Source: Bog-756 sp035531955 | GTDB taxonomy: Bacteria > Actinomycetota > Acidimicrobiia > Acidimicrobiales > RAAP-2 | DNA: 30,281 bases | Assembly: GCA_035531955.1 (NCBI GenBank) | Contig: DATKRZ010000080.1 | Span: 1-30,281, forward strand | Direction: 5' to 3' | Shown: piece after piece, positions 8,184-20,329 of the stretch | Position numbering within the stretch: position 1 is the stretch's first letter | Layout of the letters: each line of letters starts with the position of its first letter | Made by a program: the position numbers and the translations under genes | Notes under the pieces: generated by a model | Databases searched by the model: none | Seen by the model: the letters and a program-made list of their open reading frames with translations, nothing else | What the model was told of the DNA's origin: nothing

Positions 8184-8341
8184 CCGGCGGCCCGGGCCGG
8201 CCCCACTTCCTCCGGCCCCGGGAGGACCACCCCGTCCCGACCGGTCCCGATCGGGCCCACGATGGTACGACGGTCGGAACACGAACCGGCCCGGGCCGGC
8301 GGTGTGCGGACGCGGGCCGGGGAGGAGCGGCTCCGGGCCGG

Positions 8342-8347
8342 TAGGCT
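8342..8347 (+). promoter_or_regulatory. Possible -10 element of the lpd-E2-lipBA operon
   Basis: TAGGCT lies 28 nt before the lpd ATG in the 192-bp gap after the transporter genes. The gap is the only sizeable space before this gene run, so a promoter is expected here. No convincing -35 hexamer is visible. Confidence 0.35.
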
Positions 8348-8375
8348 GGGCGCGTTTCCCAGGCATGGCGCCCTT

Positions 8376-9878
8376 ATGGAGGTGGTCCTGACGGCACCCG
8401 AGGCAGCAGTTGAGGAGAAGGCATCGGGAGGTCCCGGATCAGGGGCGGCCCGACGGACCGACTTCGACGTGGTGATCATCGGCGGGGGCCCCGGTGGCTA
8501 CGCCACCGCCCTCTACGCCGCGGCCGCCGGGCTGGACGTGGCCATCGTCGAGCTCGACAAGGTCGGGGGGACCTGCCTCCACCGCGGTTGCGTGCCGGCC
8601 AAGGAGTTCCTCGAGACCGCCGCCGTCTACCGCACCGTGAGCGGTTCCGGACAGTTCGGGATCACCGCGGGCCGGGACGGGGACCAGCCGCCGATGCTCG
8701 ACTTCTCGGTGAGCCAGGCCCGCAAGCAACAGGTGGTCGACCAGCTGTTCAAGGGTCTCGCCGGGCTGCTCAAGGGTCGCGGCGTCTCTGTGCTCAGTGG
8801 CAGCGGCACGCTCCTCTCCGGCCACCGCGTGCAGGTCGCCGGCAATGACGGCTCGACCACGGAGCTCACCGGCACCGATGTCGTGCTGGCCGCGGGGTCG
8901 GTGCCCCGGACCATTCCCGGCTTCGACATCGACGGCGAACTGGTGATGACCTCGGACGAGGTCCTGGCCCTGGAGCGCCTCCCCGCCTCGGTGGCAGTCG
9001 TCGGGGGAGGGGCGATCGGGTGCGAGTTCGCCTCGCTGCTGAGCGACCTGGGCACCGCGGTGACCGTGTTCGAGGCCCTTCCGACCATCTTGGCCGGCTG
9101 CGACGACGACGTGGTCAAGACGGTGGCCCGCTCGTTCCGCAAACGTGGCATCGACGTGAAGGTGGGGGTACGGCTCCAGGGCCACACACCTGATCCGTCC
9201 GGGAAGGGGACGGTCGTCTCCTACGACGACGGCGAGAAGCTGGCCGTGGACGCCGTGGTGGTGTCGGTCGGTCGCCGTCCCCGGACCGAAGGGCTCCTCG
9301 CCCCGGGGACGGGTGTGGTGGTGGACGACCGGGGGTTCGTCGTCGCCGACACGATGATGCGCACAGGGGCCGAAGGGGTGTGGGCGGTCGGCGACCTGGT
9401 GGCCGGCACCCCCCAGCTCGCCCACGTCGGGTTCGCCGAAGGGATCGTCGTGGTCAAGAGCATCCTCGGGGAGCCGGTCGTACCAGTCGACTACGACCGG
9501 GTGCCCTGGGCCATCTACTGCCATCCCGAGGTTGCCTTCGCCGGGCTCACCGAGGCGGCGGCCAGGGCGGCGGGCCTCGATGTCGTGGTCAAGAAGGACC
9601 CGTTCGGAGGCAACAGCCGGGCCCGCATCATCGGTGACACCGAGGGGCTGGTGAAGGTGGTGGCCGAACGCCTGCCCGACGGGACCACGGGGCGGATCCT
9701 CGGGGTGCACATGGTCGGGCCATGGGTCACCGAACAGCTCGGGGCGGGCTATCTGGCGGTCAACTGGGAGGCGACTGCCGACGAGGTGGCCCAGTTCATC
9801 CAGCCGCACCCCTCGTTGTCCGAGACGTTCGGCGAGACGGTGTTGGCGCTGACCGGAAGGGGGCTGCACGTTGGCTGA
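8376..9878 (+). CDS. lpdA: Dihydrolipoyl dehydrogenase (E3)
   Basis: The 500-residue flavoprotein reoxidises dihydrolipoyl groups of E2 with NAD+. Visible features are the FAD loop VVIIGGGPGGYATALYAA (from about residue 32), the redox disulfide C67/C72 in GGTCLHRGCVPAK, the NAD loop VVGGGAIGCEFAS, the second FAD contact WAVGDLV, and the C-terminal HPSLSETFGE with the His-Glu pair that acts across the dimer. The frame is open upstream to 8262, but conserved sequence begins at residue 30, so the ATG at 8376 is preferred; its ribosome binding site is weak. The end overlaps the E2 start by 8 nt, indicating one operon. Confidence 0.94.
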   Translation: MEVVLTAPEAAVEEKASGGPGSGAARRTDFDVVIIGGGPGGYATALYAAAAGLDVAIVELDKVGGTCLHRGCVPAKEFLETAAVYRTVSGSGQFGITAGRDGDQPPMLDFSVSQARKQQVVDQLFKGLAGLLKGRGVSVLSGSGTLLSGHRVQVAGNDGSTTELTGTDVVLAAGSVPRTIPGFDIDGELVMTSDEVLALERLPASVAVVGGGAIGCEFASLLSDLGTAVTVFEALPTILAGCDDDVVKTVARSFRKRGIDVKVGVRLQGHTPDPSGKGTVVSYDDGEKLAVDAVVVSVGRRPRTEGLLAPGTGVVVDDRGFVVADTMMRTGAEGVWAVGDLVAGTPQLAHVGFAEGIVVVKSILGEPVVPVDYDRVPWAIYCHPEVAFAGLTEAAARAAGLDVVVKKDPFGGNSRARIIGDTEGLVKVVAERLPDGTTGRILGVHMVGPWVTEQLGAGYLAVNWEATADEVAQFIQPHPSLSETFGETVLALTGRGLHVG

Positions 9879-11316
9879 TGTGACCATGCCGCAGCTCGGT
9901 GAGACGGTGACCGAAGGGACCATCACCAAGTGGTTCAAGTCCATTGGCGACGAGGTGGACCGGGACGAGCCGCTCTTCGAGGTGTCCACCGACAAGGTCG
10001 ACTCCGAGGTCCCTTCGCCGGCCCAGGGGGTGGTGACCGCCATCCTGGTGGAGGAGGGCGACACGGTCGACGTGGGGGTCAAGCTGGCGGTCATCAGCGA
10101 TTCGGCCTCGTCGAACGGGGATGCACCCGCTCCCGCCGGCGCCCCTCCCACGGCCGAGGGCTCGCCCGAGCCTGTCGGGACCACGGTCGAGGCCCGACCG
10201 CGTCCCGTCCCGGACCCCGGACCCGCGCCGCGCCCGGCTGCGGCACCGCTCACCCCGGGGGCGCCGGCCCCCGCCCCGTCGAACGGGTCAGGGGACCGGC
10301 TCGTCCTTTCGCCGGTCGTACGCAAGCTGATGAACGAGCACAGCATCGACCCAGCGGCGGTCGCAGGGACCGGGCTCGAGGGGCGGATCACCCGAGCTGA
10401 CGTCGAGGCGGTGATCTCCTCCCGGGGGGCCGGGGGCGAGGCCGGGCCGGCCGCGGTCCCAAGCATCTCCGATGCTCCCGAGGCCGACGCTCCCGCGGTC
10501 GCCCGCCCTGCGCCTGCGCCGTCCGGGCCCGTCCCCCCGAGCGGCGTCGCTGCCGACGGACGCCCTCCGGGCTCGACGTCCGGAGGAGCGGCCCGTGTCC
10601 TGCCGAGGGACGAGGCGATCCCCTTCACCAACATCCGGCGCCGGACGGCCGAGCACATGGTCCGGTCGAAGGCCACGTCGGCCCACACGCTGATGGTCAA
10701 GGAGCTCGACTACGAGCGGGTCGAGCGGGTCCGCCGGGCCCACGGGGACCCGTTCCGGGCGGAGGAGGGGTTCAGCCTCACCTACCTCCCGTTTGCGGCC
10801 CGCGCCGCAGTCGAGGCACTGGCCGAATTCCCCCATCTCAACGCATCGGTCGGCGACGACTCGCTCATCGTCCACCACGACGTGAATCTCGGGATCGCCG
10901 TCGATCTCGACAATGAGGGACTGATCGTCCCCGTCGTCCACAACGCGGAGGAGTTGAACCTCCGGGGCATGGCCCGCAGGATCCGCGATCTGGCCGACCG
11001 GGCCCGCAACAAGCGGCTGAGCCTCGACGACATCAGCGGTGGGACCTTCTCGATCACCAACGCCGGGCCGTTCGGCACCCTGATCACCGGAGCCATCATC
11101 AACCAGCCCCAGGTGGCCATCCTGTCCACCGACGGCGTATCCAGGAGGCCGGTGGTGGTCGAGCTGCCCGACGGCACCGAGTCGATAGCCATCCACTCGG
11201 TGGGCCTGGCGGCCATGACCTTCGACCACCGAGCCGTCGACGGCGCCTACGTAGCCCGGTATCTGGCCCGGATGGCTCAGATCTTGACTGATCGTGACTG
11301 GGCCGGCGAGCTGTAG
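9871..11316 (+). CDS. sucB: 2-oxoacid dehydrogenase E2, dihydrolipoamide acyltransferase
   Basis: The 481-residue E2 core enzyme has one lipoyl domain (1-76, lipoyl-lysine K42 in STDKVDSEV), an Ala/Pro-rich linker, a peripheral-subunit-binding domain (about 143-182, LSPVVRKLMNEHSID), a second linker and the catalytic domain (about 250-481). The active-site motif is FDHRAVDGAY with H453 and D457. The start is TTG at 9871 inside the end of lpd, preceded by GGAAGGGGG. It resembles the actinobacterial SucB/DlaT group, which in mycobacteria serves pyruvate dehydrogenase; with aceE nearby, an acetyltransferase role is as likely as succinyltransferase. Its lipoyl group would be supplied by the next gene. 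Confidence 0.92.
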   Translation: MADVTMPQLGETVTEGTITKWFKSIGDEVDRDEPLFEVSTDKVDSEVPSPAQGVVTAILVEEGDTVDVGVKLAVISDSASSNGDAPAPAGAPPTAEGSPEPVGTTVEARPRPVPDPGPAPRPAAAPLTPGAPAPAPSNGSGDRLVLSPVVRKLMNEHSIDPAAVAGTGLEGRITRADVEAVISSRGAGGEAGPAAVPSISDAPEADAPAVARPAPAPSGPVPPSGVAADGRPPGSTSGGAARVLPRDEAIPFTNIRRRTAEHMVRSKATSAHTLMVKELDYERVERVRRAHGDPFRAEEGFSLTYLPFAARAAVEALAEFPHLNASVGDDSLIVHHDVNLGIAVDLDNEGLIVPVVHNAEELNLRGMARRIRDLADRARNKRLSLDDISGGTFSITNAGPFGTLITGAIINQPQVAILSTDGVSRRPVVVELPDGTESIAIHSVGLAAMTFDHRAVDGAYVARYLARMAQILTDRDWAGEL

Positions 11317-11358
11317 GGCGGCCTCCGTGTTGCCCCTGGCGCATCGAGTCGATCACCG

Positions 11359-13182
11359 ATGAGGATCCGGTGGCTGGGCCGGGTGCCCTACCGGGAGGCG
11401 TGGGCCGTCCAGCGGGCGGTGAGCCGGCGCACTGCCCACGACTACCTGCTCCTGTTGGAGCATCCGCACGTGTACACGCTGGGGACAAACGGCGATTCCG
11501 GCCATGTGCTGGTCGATCCGGCATCGGTCGGCGCCGAGCTGATCCGGGTCGACCGCGGAGGCGACGTCACCTACCACGGACCGGGCCAGCTGGTCGGATA
11601 CCCCCTGGTCACCGTCGGGCCCGGGCCCCATCGCGGGCCCGAGCACGTGCGACGGGTCGAACAGGTTGTCATCGACGCCCTCGTGACCATGGGGCTGTCG
11701 GCCGAGTCGGTCGGACGCCTGCCCGGCTACCCGGGGGTCTGGGCCGGGCTCGACGGGGGCCCCGGATCCGGCCCGTCGGGGCCGAGGAAGATCTGTGCGA
11801 TCGGCGTGCGGACCTCGAGGGGGCGCACCACCCACGGGTTTGCGCTGAACGTCCGCACCGATCTCTCGATGTTCGACCACATCGTGCCGTGCGGACTGGC
11901 CGGAATGCCGGTGACGTCGCTGGCGGCCGAAGGGTGCGGCGTCACGATGTCCGCCGCCGTCGACGCCATCATCGCCTCGGCCCAGGCGGTGTGGGGACCA
12001 GCCGACGATGTCCAGCGGGTGACCGGCCCGACACGGGCCCACCGGGCCACGGCCTCCGATGGCGTCGCGGCGGGCACCGCTCCGCAGGGCGGACATGTGA
12101 CGGCAACCGGCGGGCGTCGGGTGGAACCCGTCGCGGTCGCCCTCGGCCATCGCCGGCCCGCGGAGCGCTCGCTCGACCGGCGACTCCGGGAGTCGGGGGC
12201 CGACCCCGGGATCCGGCTGCCCCTGGGTGGCCGGAAGCCGCCGTGGCTGCGGGTCAAGACCCACATGGGGGTCGACTACCTGGCCCTTCGAAACGATCTG
12301 CGCGATCTCGATCTGGTCACCGTGTGCGAGGAGGCGGGATGTCCGAACATCTACGAGTGCTGGTCCGACGGGACGGCCACGTTCATGATCAACGGATCCC
12401 GCTGCACCCGGGCCTGCGGGTTCTGCCAGGTGGACACCCGGCGTCCCCTCCCCGTCGATGTGGGCGAGCCGGAGCGGGTTGCGGAGGCCGTGCAGCGGAT
12501 GGGTCTGGCCCATGCGGTGGTCACCTGTGTGGCCCGCGACGATCTGGCCGACGGGGGGGCGGGCGGGTTTGCGAGGGTCATCGCCGCGGTCCGCCACCGC
12601 ACCCCCCGGACCACCATCGAGGTGCTCATCTCCGACTGCAAGGGCCGCCAGGAGTCGCTCGACGCAATCTTCACCGCCCGACCTGACGTCCTCAACCACA
12701 ACATCGAGACGGTGGCCCGGCTTCAACGCGCCGCCCGGCCGACGGCCGGCTATGCCCGGAGCCTCTCGGTACTGGCCCGGGCCAAGGATGCGGGTCTCAC
12801 CACCAAGTCGGGGATCATCCTCGGGATGGGCGAGCGTGAGGAGGAGGTGCTCGCCACCCTGGCCGATCTCCGGGCGGTCGGCGTGGACATCGTGACCGCA
12901 GGCCAGTACCTGCGACCCAGCCACCGCCACCTGCCGGTGGCCCGGTGGTGGACCCCCGACGAGTTCGAGGCCTTGCGGGCGGCGGCCATGGCCATGGGCT
13001 TCGCCCACGTGCAGGCGTCTCCGCTCACCCGGTCCAGCTACCACGCCCGGCAGGCCGCGGAGGCATCCGTCCCGGTCCACGCTGGGAGTGCCCCCGACGC
13101 CGGTCCGGACGGCGGACCCTCCCCCGGATCGACGGCCACGCCGCCGACCGCGTCGCTGCACACGTCGCCGATCCCGTCGTGA
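11359..13182 (+). CDS. lipBA: Fused octanoyltransferase and lipoyl synthase (LipB-LipA)
   Basis: One uninterrupted frame of 607 residues carries both enzymes of de novo lipoate formation. Residues 1 to about 215 are LipB: EHPHVYTLG, RGGDVTYHGPGQLVGYPL (from R66), catalytic K144 in RKICAIGVR and C178 in IVPCGLAG. Residues about 290-580 are LipA: auxiliary-cluster cysteines C323, C328 and C334 in CEEAGCPNIYEC, radical-SAM cysteines C349, C353 and C356 in CTRACGFC, and the C-terminal RSSYH serine ligand near 559. All key residues are intact in both halves. A linker of roughly 75 residues contains an in-frame GTG at 12097 with a purine-rich upstream tract, so separate LipA initiation is possible. 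It follows E2 by 42 bp and its stop overlaps the next start (GTGA). Confidence 0.93.
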   Translation: MRIRWLGRVPYREAWAVQRAVSRRTAHDYLLLLEHPHVYTLGTNGDSGHVLVDPASVGAELIRVDRGGDVTYHGPGQLVGYPLVTVGPGPHRGPEHVRRVEQVVIDALVTMGLSAESVGRLPGYPGVWAGLDGGPGSGPSGPRKICAIGVRTSRGRTTHGFALNVRTDLSMFDHIVPCGLAGMPVTSLAAEGCGVTMSAAVDAIIASAQAVWGPADDVQRVTGPTRAHRATASDGVAAGTAPQGGHVTATGGRRVEPVAVALGHRRPAERSLDRRLRESGADPGIRLPLGGRKPPWLRVKTHMGVDYLALRNDLRDLDLVTVCEEAGCPNIYECWSDGTATFMINGSRCTRACGFCQVDTRRPLPVDVGEPERVAEAVQRMGLAHAVVTCVARDDLADGGAGGFARVIAAVRHRTPRTTIEVLISDCKGRQESLDAIFTARPDVLNHNIETVARLQRAARPTAGYARSLSVLARAKDAGLTTKSGIILGMGEREEEVLATLADLRAVGVDIVTAGQYLRPSHRHLPVARWWTPDEFEALRAAAMAMGFAHVQASPLTRSSYHARQAAEASVPVHAGSAPDAGPDGGPSPGSTATPPTASLHTSPIPS

Positions 13183-14345
13183 GCACGCTCCCGGACCGGG
13201 CCCGCGCCGCGCGCCTGGGGCGGATGGCCCGGGTGCGCAACCGGATGGACGAGCTGGGGATGGATGCCCTCCTCCTCTCCCACGGCGCCGACCTCCCTTG
13301 GCTGACCGGCTACCGGGCCATGCCCTTGGAGAGGCTGACGATGCTCGTGCTGCGGTCCGCCGGCGATCCGGTGCTGGTCGTGCCGGCCCTGGAGGCACCG
13401 CGGGTGGCCGGCGCCGACGAGCTCTTCACCCTGCTCCCGTGGACCGATGACCAGGACCCGATCGAGCTGGTGGCCTCGATCCTCACCGGGACGGGCGCAG
13501 CGGGCACCGGCGGAGCCGCGCTCCGGTGTGCGATCTCCGACCGGGCCTGGGCGACCACCGTGCTGGCGCTCCAGCGTCGCCTGCCCGCGGCCCGGTGGGC
13601 GGAGGCGTCGACGGTGACCTCGCCGATCCGCGCCGTGAAGGATGACGCGGAGTTGGCCGCCCTGCGGATGGCCGGATCCGCGGCCGACCGGGTGGCGGCC
13701 GAGCTGCAGGGGGGTGGGATCGGCCTTATCGGGCGCAAAGAGTCGGAGGTCTCCGGCCAGATCGCCGGACTGTTGATCGAGGAAGGGCATCAGCAGGTCA
13801 ACTTCGCCATCGTCGGCAGCGGCCCCAACGCCGCCAGCCCGCATCACGAGCCGGCCGGGCGCGTCATCGGCCGCGGGGAGACAGTGGTGTGTGACTTCGG
13901 CGGGTCCTATTCGCTCGATGGCGACGTCGGCTACTGCTCGGACATCACCCGCACGGTGGTGACCGGGTCGCCCTCCACCGAGATCGACGAGTGCTACCAG
14001 GTCCTGTTTGCCGCCCAGCAGGCCGCCGTGCTCTCGGCCCGGGCCGGGGTGCGGGCCGAGCACGTCGATCACGTGGCGCGGGAGATCATCCACGACGCCG
14101 GCTTCGGGCACCTCTTCGTCCACCGGACCGGGCACGGCATCGGCATCGAGGAGCACGAGGACCCCTACGTGGTATCCGGGAACGAGGAGCCACTGCAGCC
14201 CGGCCACGCCTTCTCGGTCGAGCCGGGAATCTACTGGCCCGACCGGTTCGGTATGCGCCTCGAGGACATCGTGGTGATCGGCGACGACGGGGGCCCCGAA
14301 GCGCTCAACTCGGCGGATCACCGCCTCGTCGTCGTGGACGTCTAG
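13179..14345 (+). CDS. M24 family metallopeptidase (Xaa-Pro aminopeptidase-like)
   Basis: The GTG start at 13179 overlaps the lipBA stop by four bases, giving 388 residues; an upstream extension of the same frame lies within lipA and is rejected. A creatinase-like N-terminal domain (LLLSHGADLPWLTGYRAM, about 30-48) precedes the pita-bread domain. All five metal ligands are visible: D239 in CDFGG, D255 in CSDITRT, H319 in HRTGHGIG, E348 in SVEPGIYW and E362 in RLEDIV. D239 and D255 are 16 apart rather than the usual 11, owing to an insertion around SLDGD. The protein probably cleaves Xaa-Pro dipeptides in the cytoplasm; no link to lipoate is known. Confidence 0.9.
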   Translation: MSTLPDRARAARLGRMARVRNRMDELGMDALLLSHGADLPWLTGYRAMPLERLTMLVLRSAGDPVLVVPALEAPRVAGADELFTLLPWTDDQDPIELVASILTGTGAAGTGGAALRCAISDRAWATTVLALQRRLPAARWAEASTVTSPIRAVKDDAELAALRMAGSAADRVAAELQGGGIGLIGRKESEVSGQIAGLLIEEGHQQVNFAIVGSGPNAASPHHEPAGRVIGRGETVVCDFGGSYSLDGDVGYCSDITRTVVTGSPSTEIDECYQVLFAAQQAAVLSARAGVRAEHVDHVAREIIHDAGFGHLFVHRTGHGIGIEEHEDPYVVSGNEEPLQPGHAFSVEPGIYWPDRFGMRLEDIVVIGDDGGPEALNSADHRLVVVDV

Positions 14346-14353
14346 GGAGCCGG

Positions 14354-15079
14354 ATGGACCTCGGCATCGCCGGCAGAGTGGCGCTCGTGGTCGCCGGATC
14401 GCGGGGTCTGGGCCGGGCCACAGCCGAGGCCCTGGCCGGTGAAGGGGTGCGGGTCATGCTGTCGTCCCGCAGCGAGGCCACCCTGGCCGAGGCCCGGGCG
14501 ACGCTGCGGGCGGCGGGCGCGGAGGTGAAGACCCAGGTGGCCGATATCACCGACCCGGCGTCGCCGGCCCGGCTCGTGCAGGTGACCCGGGACGCGTTCG
14601 GGGGTCTCGACATCGTGATCGCCAATGCCGGCGGGCCACCGGCCGGCCGGGCCCTCGAGGTGGACGACGCCGCCCTCACCGGGGCCTTCGAGGCCAACCT
14701 GATGTCGGCCGTGCGACTGACCCGGGAGGCGGTCCCGGCCATGCGCGAGGGCGGGTGGGGCCGGATCTGTTGTATCTCCTCGTACTCGGTCGTGCAGCCG
14801 ATCCCGACGCTGGCGCTGTCGAACACCGCCCGGGTCGGGCTGTGGGCCTGGGTCAAGACGGCGGCGCTGGACCTCGCCTCCGAGGAGGCCGGCATCACGC
14901 TGAACCTGGTCTGTCCGGGTCCTCACGCCACCGATCGCATGCGCGAGCTGGGCGGCACCGGCGTGATGGGCGACCCCGCCGATTTCGGCAGCGTCGTGGC
15001 GTTCCTGTGTTCCGAACAGGCGCGGTTCGTCAACGGTGCGGCAGTGGTGGTCGACGGCGGTGCCACCTTGGCGCTGTGA
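14354..15079 (+). CDS. SDR oxidoreductase lacking the canonical Tyr-Lys pair
   Basis: This 241-residue Rossmann protein follows the M24 gene by 8 bp with AGGGAG before its ATG. It has the cofactor loop AGSRGLG (14-20), NAGGPP (91-96) and the catalytic-serine strand ISSYS (141-145). At the YxxxK site the sequence reads SNTAR, placing S156 and R160 where Tyr and Lys normally stand. A subgroup annotated as 3-oxoacyl-ACP-reductase-like shares LSN...R here, so the change may be a lineage trait rather than decay. The C-terminus (VNGAAVVVDGGATLAL) is normal. The substrate is unknown and classical dehydrogenase activity is uncertain. It is convergent with the next gene. Confidence 0.85.
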   Translation: MDLGIAGRVALVVAGSRGLGRATAEALAGEGVRVMLSSRSEATLAEARATLRAAGAEVKTQVADITDPASPARLVQVTRDAFGGLDIVIANAGGPPAGRALEVDDAALTGAFEANLMSAVRLTREAVPAMREGGWGRICCISSYSVVQPIPTLALSNTARVGLWAWVKTAALDLASEEAGITLNLVCPGPHATDRMRELGGTGVMGDPADFGSVVAFLCSEQARFVNGAAVVVDGGATLAL

Positions 15080-15116
15080 GCGGGGCCACCCACTGGTTGA
15101 GAGGTCCGACCCACCG

Positions 15117-15130
15117 CTCGGGTCCCCGAG
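15117..15130. terminator. Possible hairpin between convergent genes
   Basis: CTCGGGTCCCCGAG forms a 5-bp stem with a 4-nt loop in the 100-bp space between the SDR stop and the methyltransferase stop, which face each other. There is no T run, so it is at best a weak bidirectional terminator. Confidence 0.25.
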
Positions 15131-15179
15131 AGCCCGGCGGCCCAGGGGGCGGCCACCTACCGGATCTGTGGCGGGTCGT

Positions 15180-15917
15180 TCATGCCCGGCGCCGCCCGAT
15201 GACGGTTCGGAGACCGGTCGGCAGCTTCTCCCCTCCGAACGAAGCACCGACCTCGACCCGGAGTCCTTCAGTGGCGAGCAGGGAAGGGATATTGGAGGTG
15301 TCGACAAGGACGTTGTCGTGCCGTTCGTCGTCCCGGCGCCACGAGCCGTCCGCGGTGCGAACGAACGTGGTCATGTCCCGCACGTAACGATCCGGTGAGG
15401 GCAGTGAGAACCGGGAGATGATCGCCCAGTCGTCTCCGACCCGTCCCAGACTGCCATCGGTATGGGTGGCAGCCCATTCGAGATCACAGACATCGATGGC
15501 CAGCACGCCTCCAGGCAGGATTGCCCGGGTGAGGGCAAGGAGGGCGCGGTCGACGGCGCCTGCGTCGGGGAGATAGTTGAGCGCATGCCCGATGCCGACA
15601 ACGGCGTCGGCGTCCGGTACCGGGTCATCCGGCAGGGTCAACTTGCGGATCTCCTCCACTCCGGTAGCGACTTCGCGGGCAAGGCGGAGCATTGCCGATG
15701 ACGCATCGGTCGCCACGACCCGGTGACCAGCGTTGACGAGGCTCTCCGTGAGGAGGCCGCTTCCACAGCCGATCTCCAGGACCAGACCGTTCCGCTCCCG
15801 GATCGGCTCCAAGAGAGTGAGGATGCCAGGAGCACACGCCTCCGCGTGGAAACCGAAGCCTCGGTGGTGGACGAGGGCAAGATCGTCCCGGTAGTAGGGG
15901 ACTGAGGGTGTGGTCAT
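15180..15917 (-). CDS. Class I SAM-dependent methyltransferase
   Basis: The 245-residue protein has motif I VLEIGCGSGLLTESL (near 46-60), an acidic residue ending the second strand in VVATDAS (about 67-73), and GIGHALNYLPD around 108-118 as the post-motif segment. This is a Methyltransf_25/11-like fold acting on a small molecule; the acceptor is unknown. The ATG at 15917 is preceded by AGGAAG and a GGGAGA further up. The gene is less GC-rich to the eye than its neighbours and has more varied third codon positions, hinting at acquisition. It lies downstream of metH on the same strand, separated by 133 bp. Confidence 0.85.
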   Translation of the reverse strand: MTTPSVPYYRDDLALVHHRGFGFHAEACAPGILTLLEPIRERNGLVLEIGCGSGLLTESLVNAGHRVVATDASSAMLRLAREVATGVEEIRKLTLPDDPVPDADAVVGIGHALNYLPDAGAVDRALLALTRAILPGGVLAIDVCDLEWAATHTDGSLGRVGDDWAIISRFSLPSPDRYVRDMTTFVRTADGSWRRDDERHDNVLVDTSNIPSLLATEGLRVEVGASFGGEKLPTGLRTVIGRRRA

Positions 15918-16050
15918 CTTCCTGTATCTCCCTCGGTCGACAGGTGTCGTCTCGGACGGTGAGAGCCTCCCGATCTTGGTGGAGACGCCGAACCCGCCAC
16001 ATCGTGGGTAGCGAGACAGGCACCAGGGCTCACCGAGATCTGGCCCCGAG

Positions 16051-19560
<3,510 letters not shown>

Positions 19561-19569
19561 GACCCTCCA

Positions 19570-19575
19570 AGGCTA
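19570..19575 (-). promoter_or_regulatory. Possible -10 element of metH
   Basis: TAGCCT on the minus strand lies 9 nt before the metH ATG. Initiation 6-8 nt downstream would leave almost no leader, although GGAGGG is present in that space. No clear -35 hexamer is seen. Confidence 0.4.
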
Positions 19576-19717
19576 CCGGGGGCGGCGATGGCCATCGGCC
19601 GGCCCAGGGCCCGGGGTGGCGCGGGTCCGCCGGGCCCGGCGTGGCCGGGTCGACGGGAGCCCCGGTCGACAGGGCGCCCCGGGCGATGTCGTTTAGCATC
19701 GTGGCGGTGATGAGTGA

Positions 19718-20329
19718 GTGCTGAAGATCTACACCAGGACGGGCGATGACGGCACCACCGGACTGCTCTACGGCGGCCGGGTGGCCAAGGACGCCTCGAT
19801 CATGCAGGTCAACGGGACCGTGGACGAAGCCCAGGCCGTGATGGGCACCGCCCGGGCCGAGGCCGTCCCGGACTCCGAGTTGGACCGCCTCTTGACCGGG
19901 CTCGAACGGGACCTCTACGTGCTGATGGCCGAGGTGGCCACCGACCCCTCCAACCGATCGAAGCTGAAGGCCGGCACCACCCTGGTCACTGCCGAGATGG
20001 TCGCTGCACTCGAGCACCACATCGACGGTCTGATGGCGCGCATCGAGATGCCCACCGAGTTCGTGGTGCCGGGGGCCAACCGGGCGTCGGCGGCGCTGGA
20101 CCTCGCCCGTACGGTGGTGCGCCGGGCCGAACGCCTCTTGGTGTCCGCGCCCATCGAAGCGTCGCTGGCCGGCCAGTACCTCAACCGGCTCTCCGATCTG
20201 CTGTGGGCGATGGCCCGTTGGGCCGAGGGCGAGGAGCATCTGCTGGCCCGCGGTGCCCCGCGGCGCCCTGGTGGCCGGGGGAGCCCCCGGAACGATCCCG
20301 GCGGGGCGAGCGGAGACGTCCCCTCATGA
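19718..20329 (+). CDS. pduO: PduO-type ATP:cob(I)alamin adenosyltransferase
   Basis: The 203-residue protein transfers adenosyl from ATP to cob(I)alamin, producing adenosylcobalamin. Diagnostic motifs are the N-terminal TRTGDDGTTGL (ATP loop), VDEAQA, PGANRASAALDLAR with VVRRAER, and YLNRLSDLLWAMAR. The last 25 residues are a low-complexity Gly/Pro/Arg tail. The start is GTG at 19718, directly after an in-frame TGA. Its stop overlaps the pepA ATG (ATGA), so the two are translated together. It is divergent from metH, and its product would serve the mutase at 29522. Confidence 0.93.
   Translation: MLKIYTRTGDDGTTGLLYGGRVAKDASIMQVNGTVDEAQAVMGTARAEAVPDSELDRLLTGLERDLYVLMAEVATDPSNRSKLKAGTTLVTAEMVAALEHHIDGLMARIEMPTEFVVPGANRASAALDLARTVVRRAERLLVSAPIEASLAGQYLNRLSDLLWAMARWAEGEEHLLARGAPRRPGGRGSPRNDPGGASGDVPS

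Noticed and set aside
19561..19717. Cobalamin riboswitch between metH and pduO
   Set aside because: I looked for a B12-box-like core and saw none; the gap is also short for a full riboswitch.
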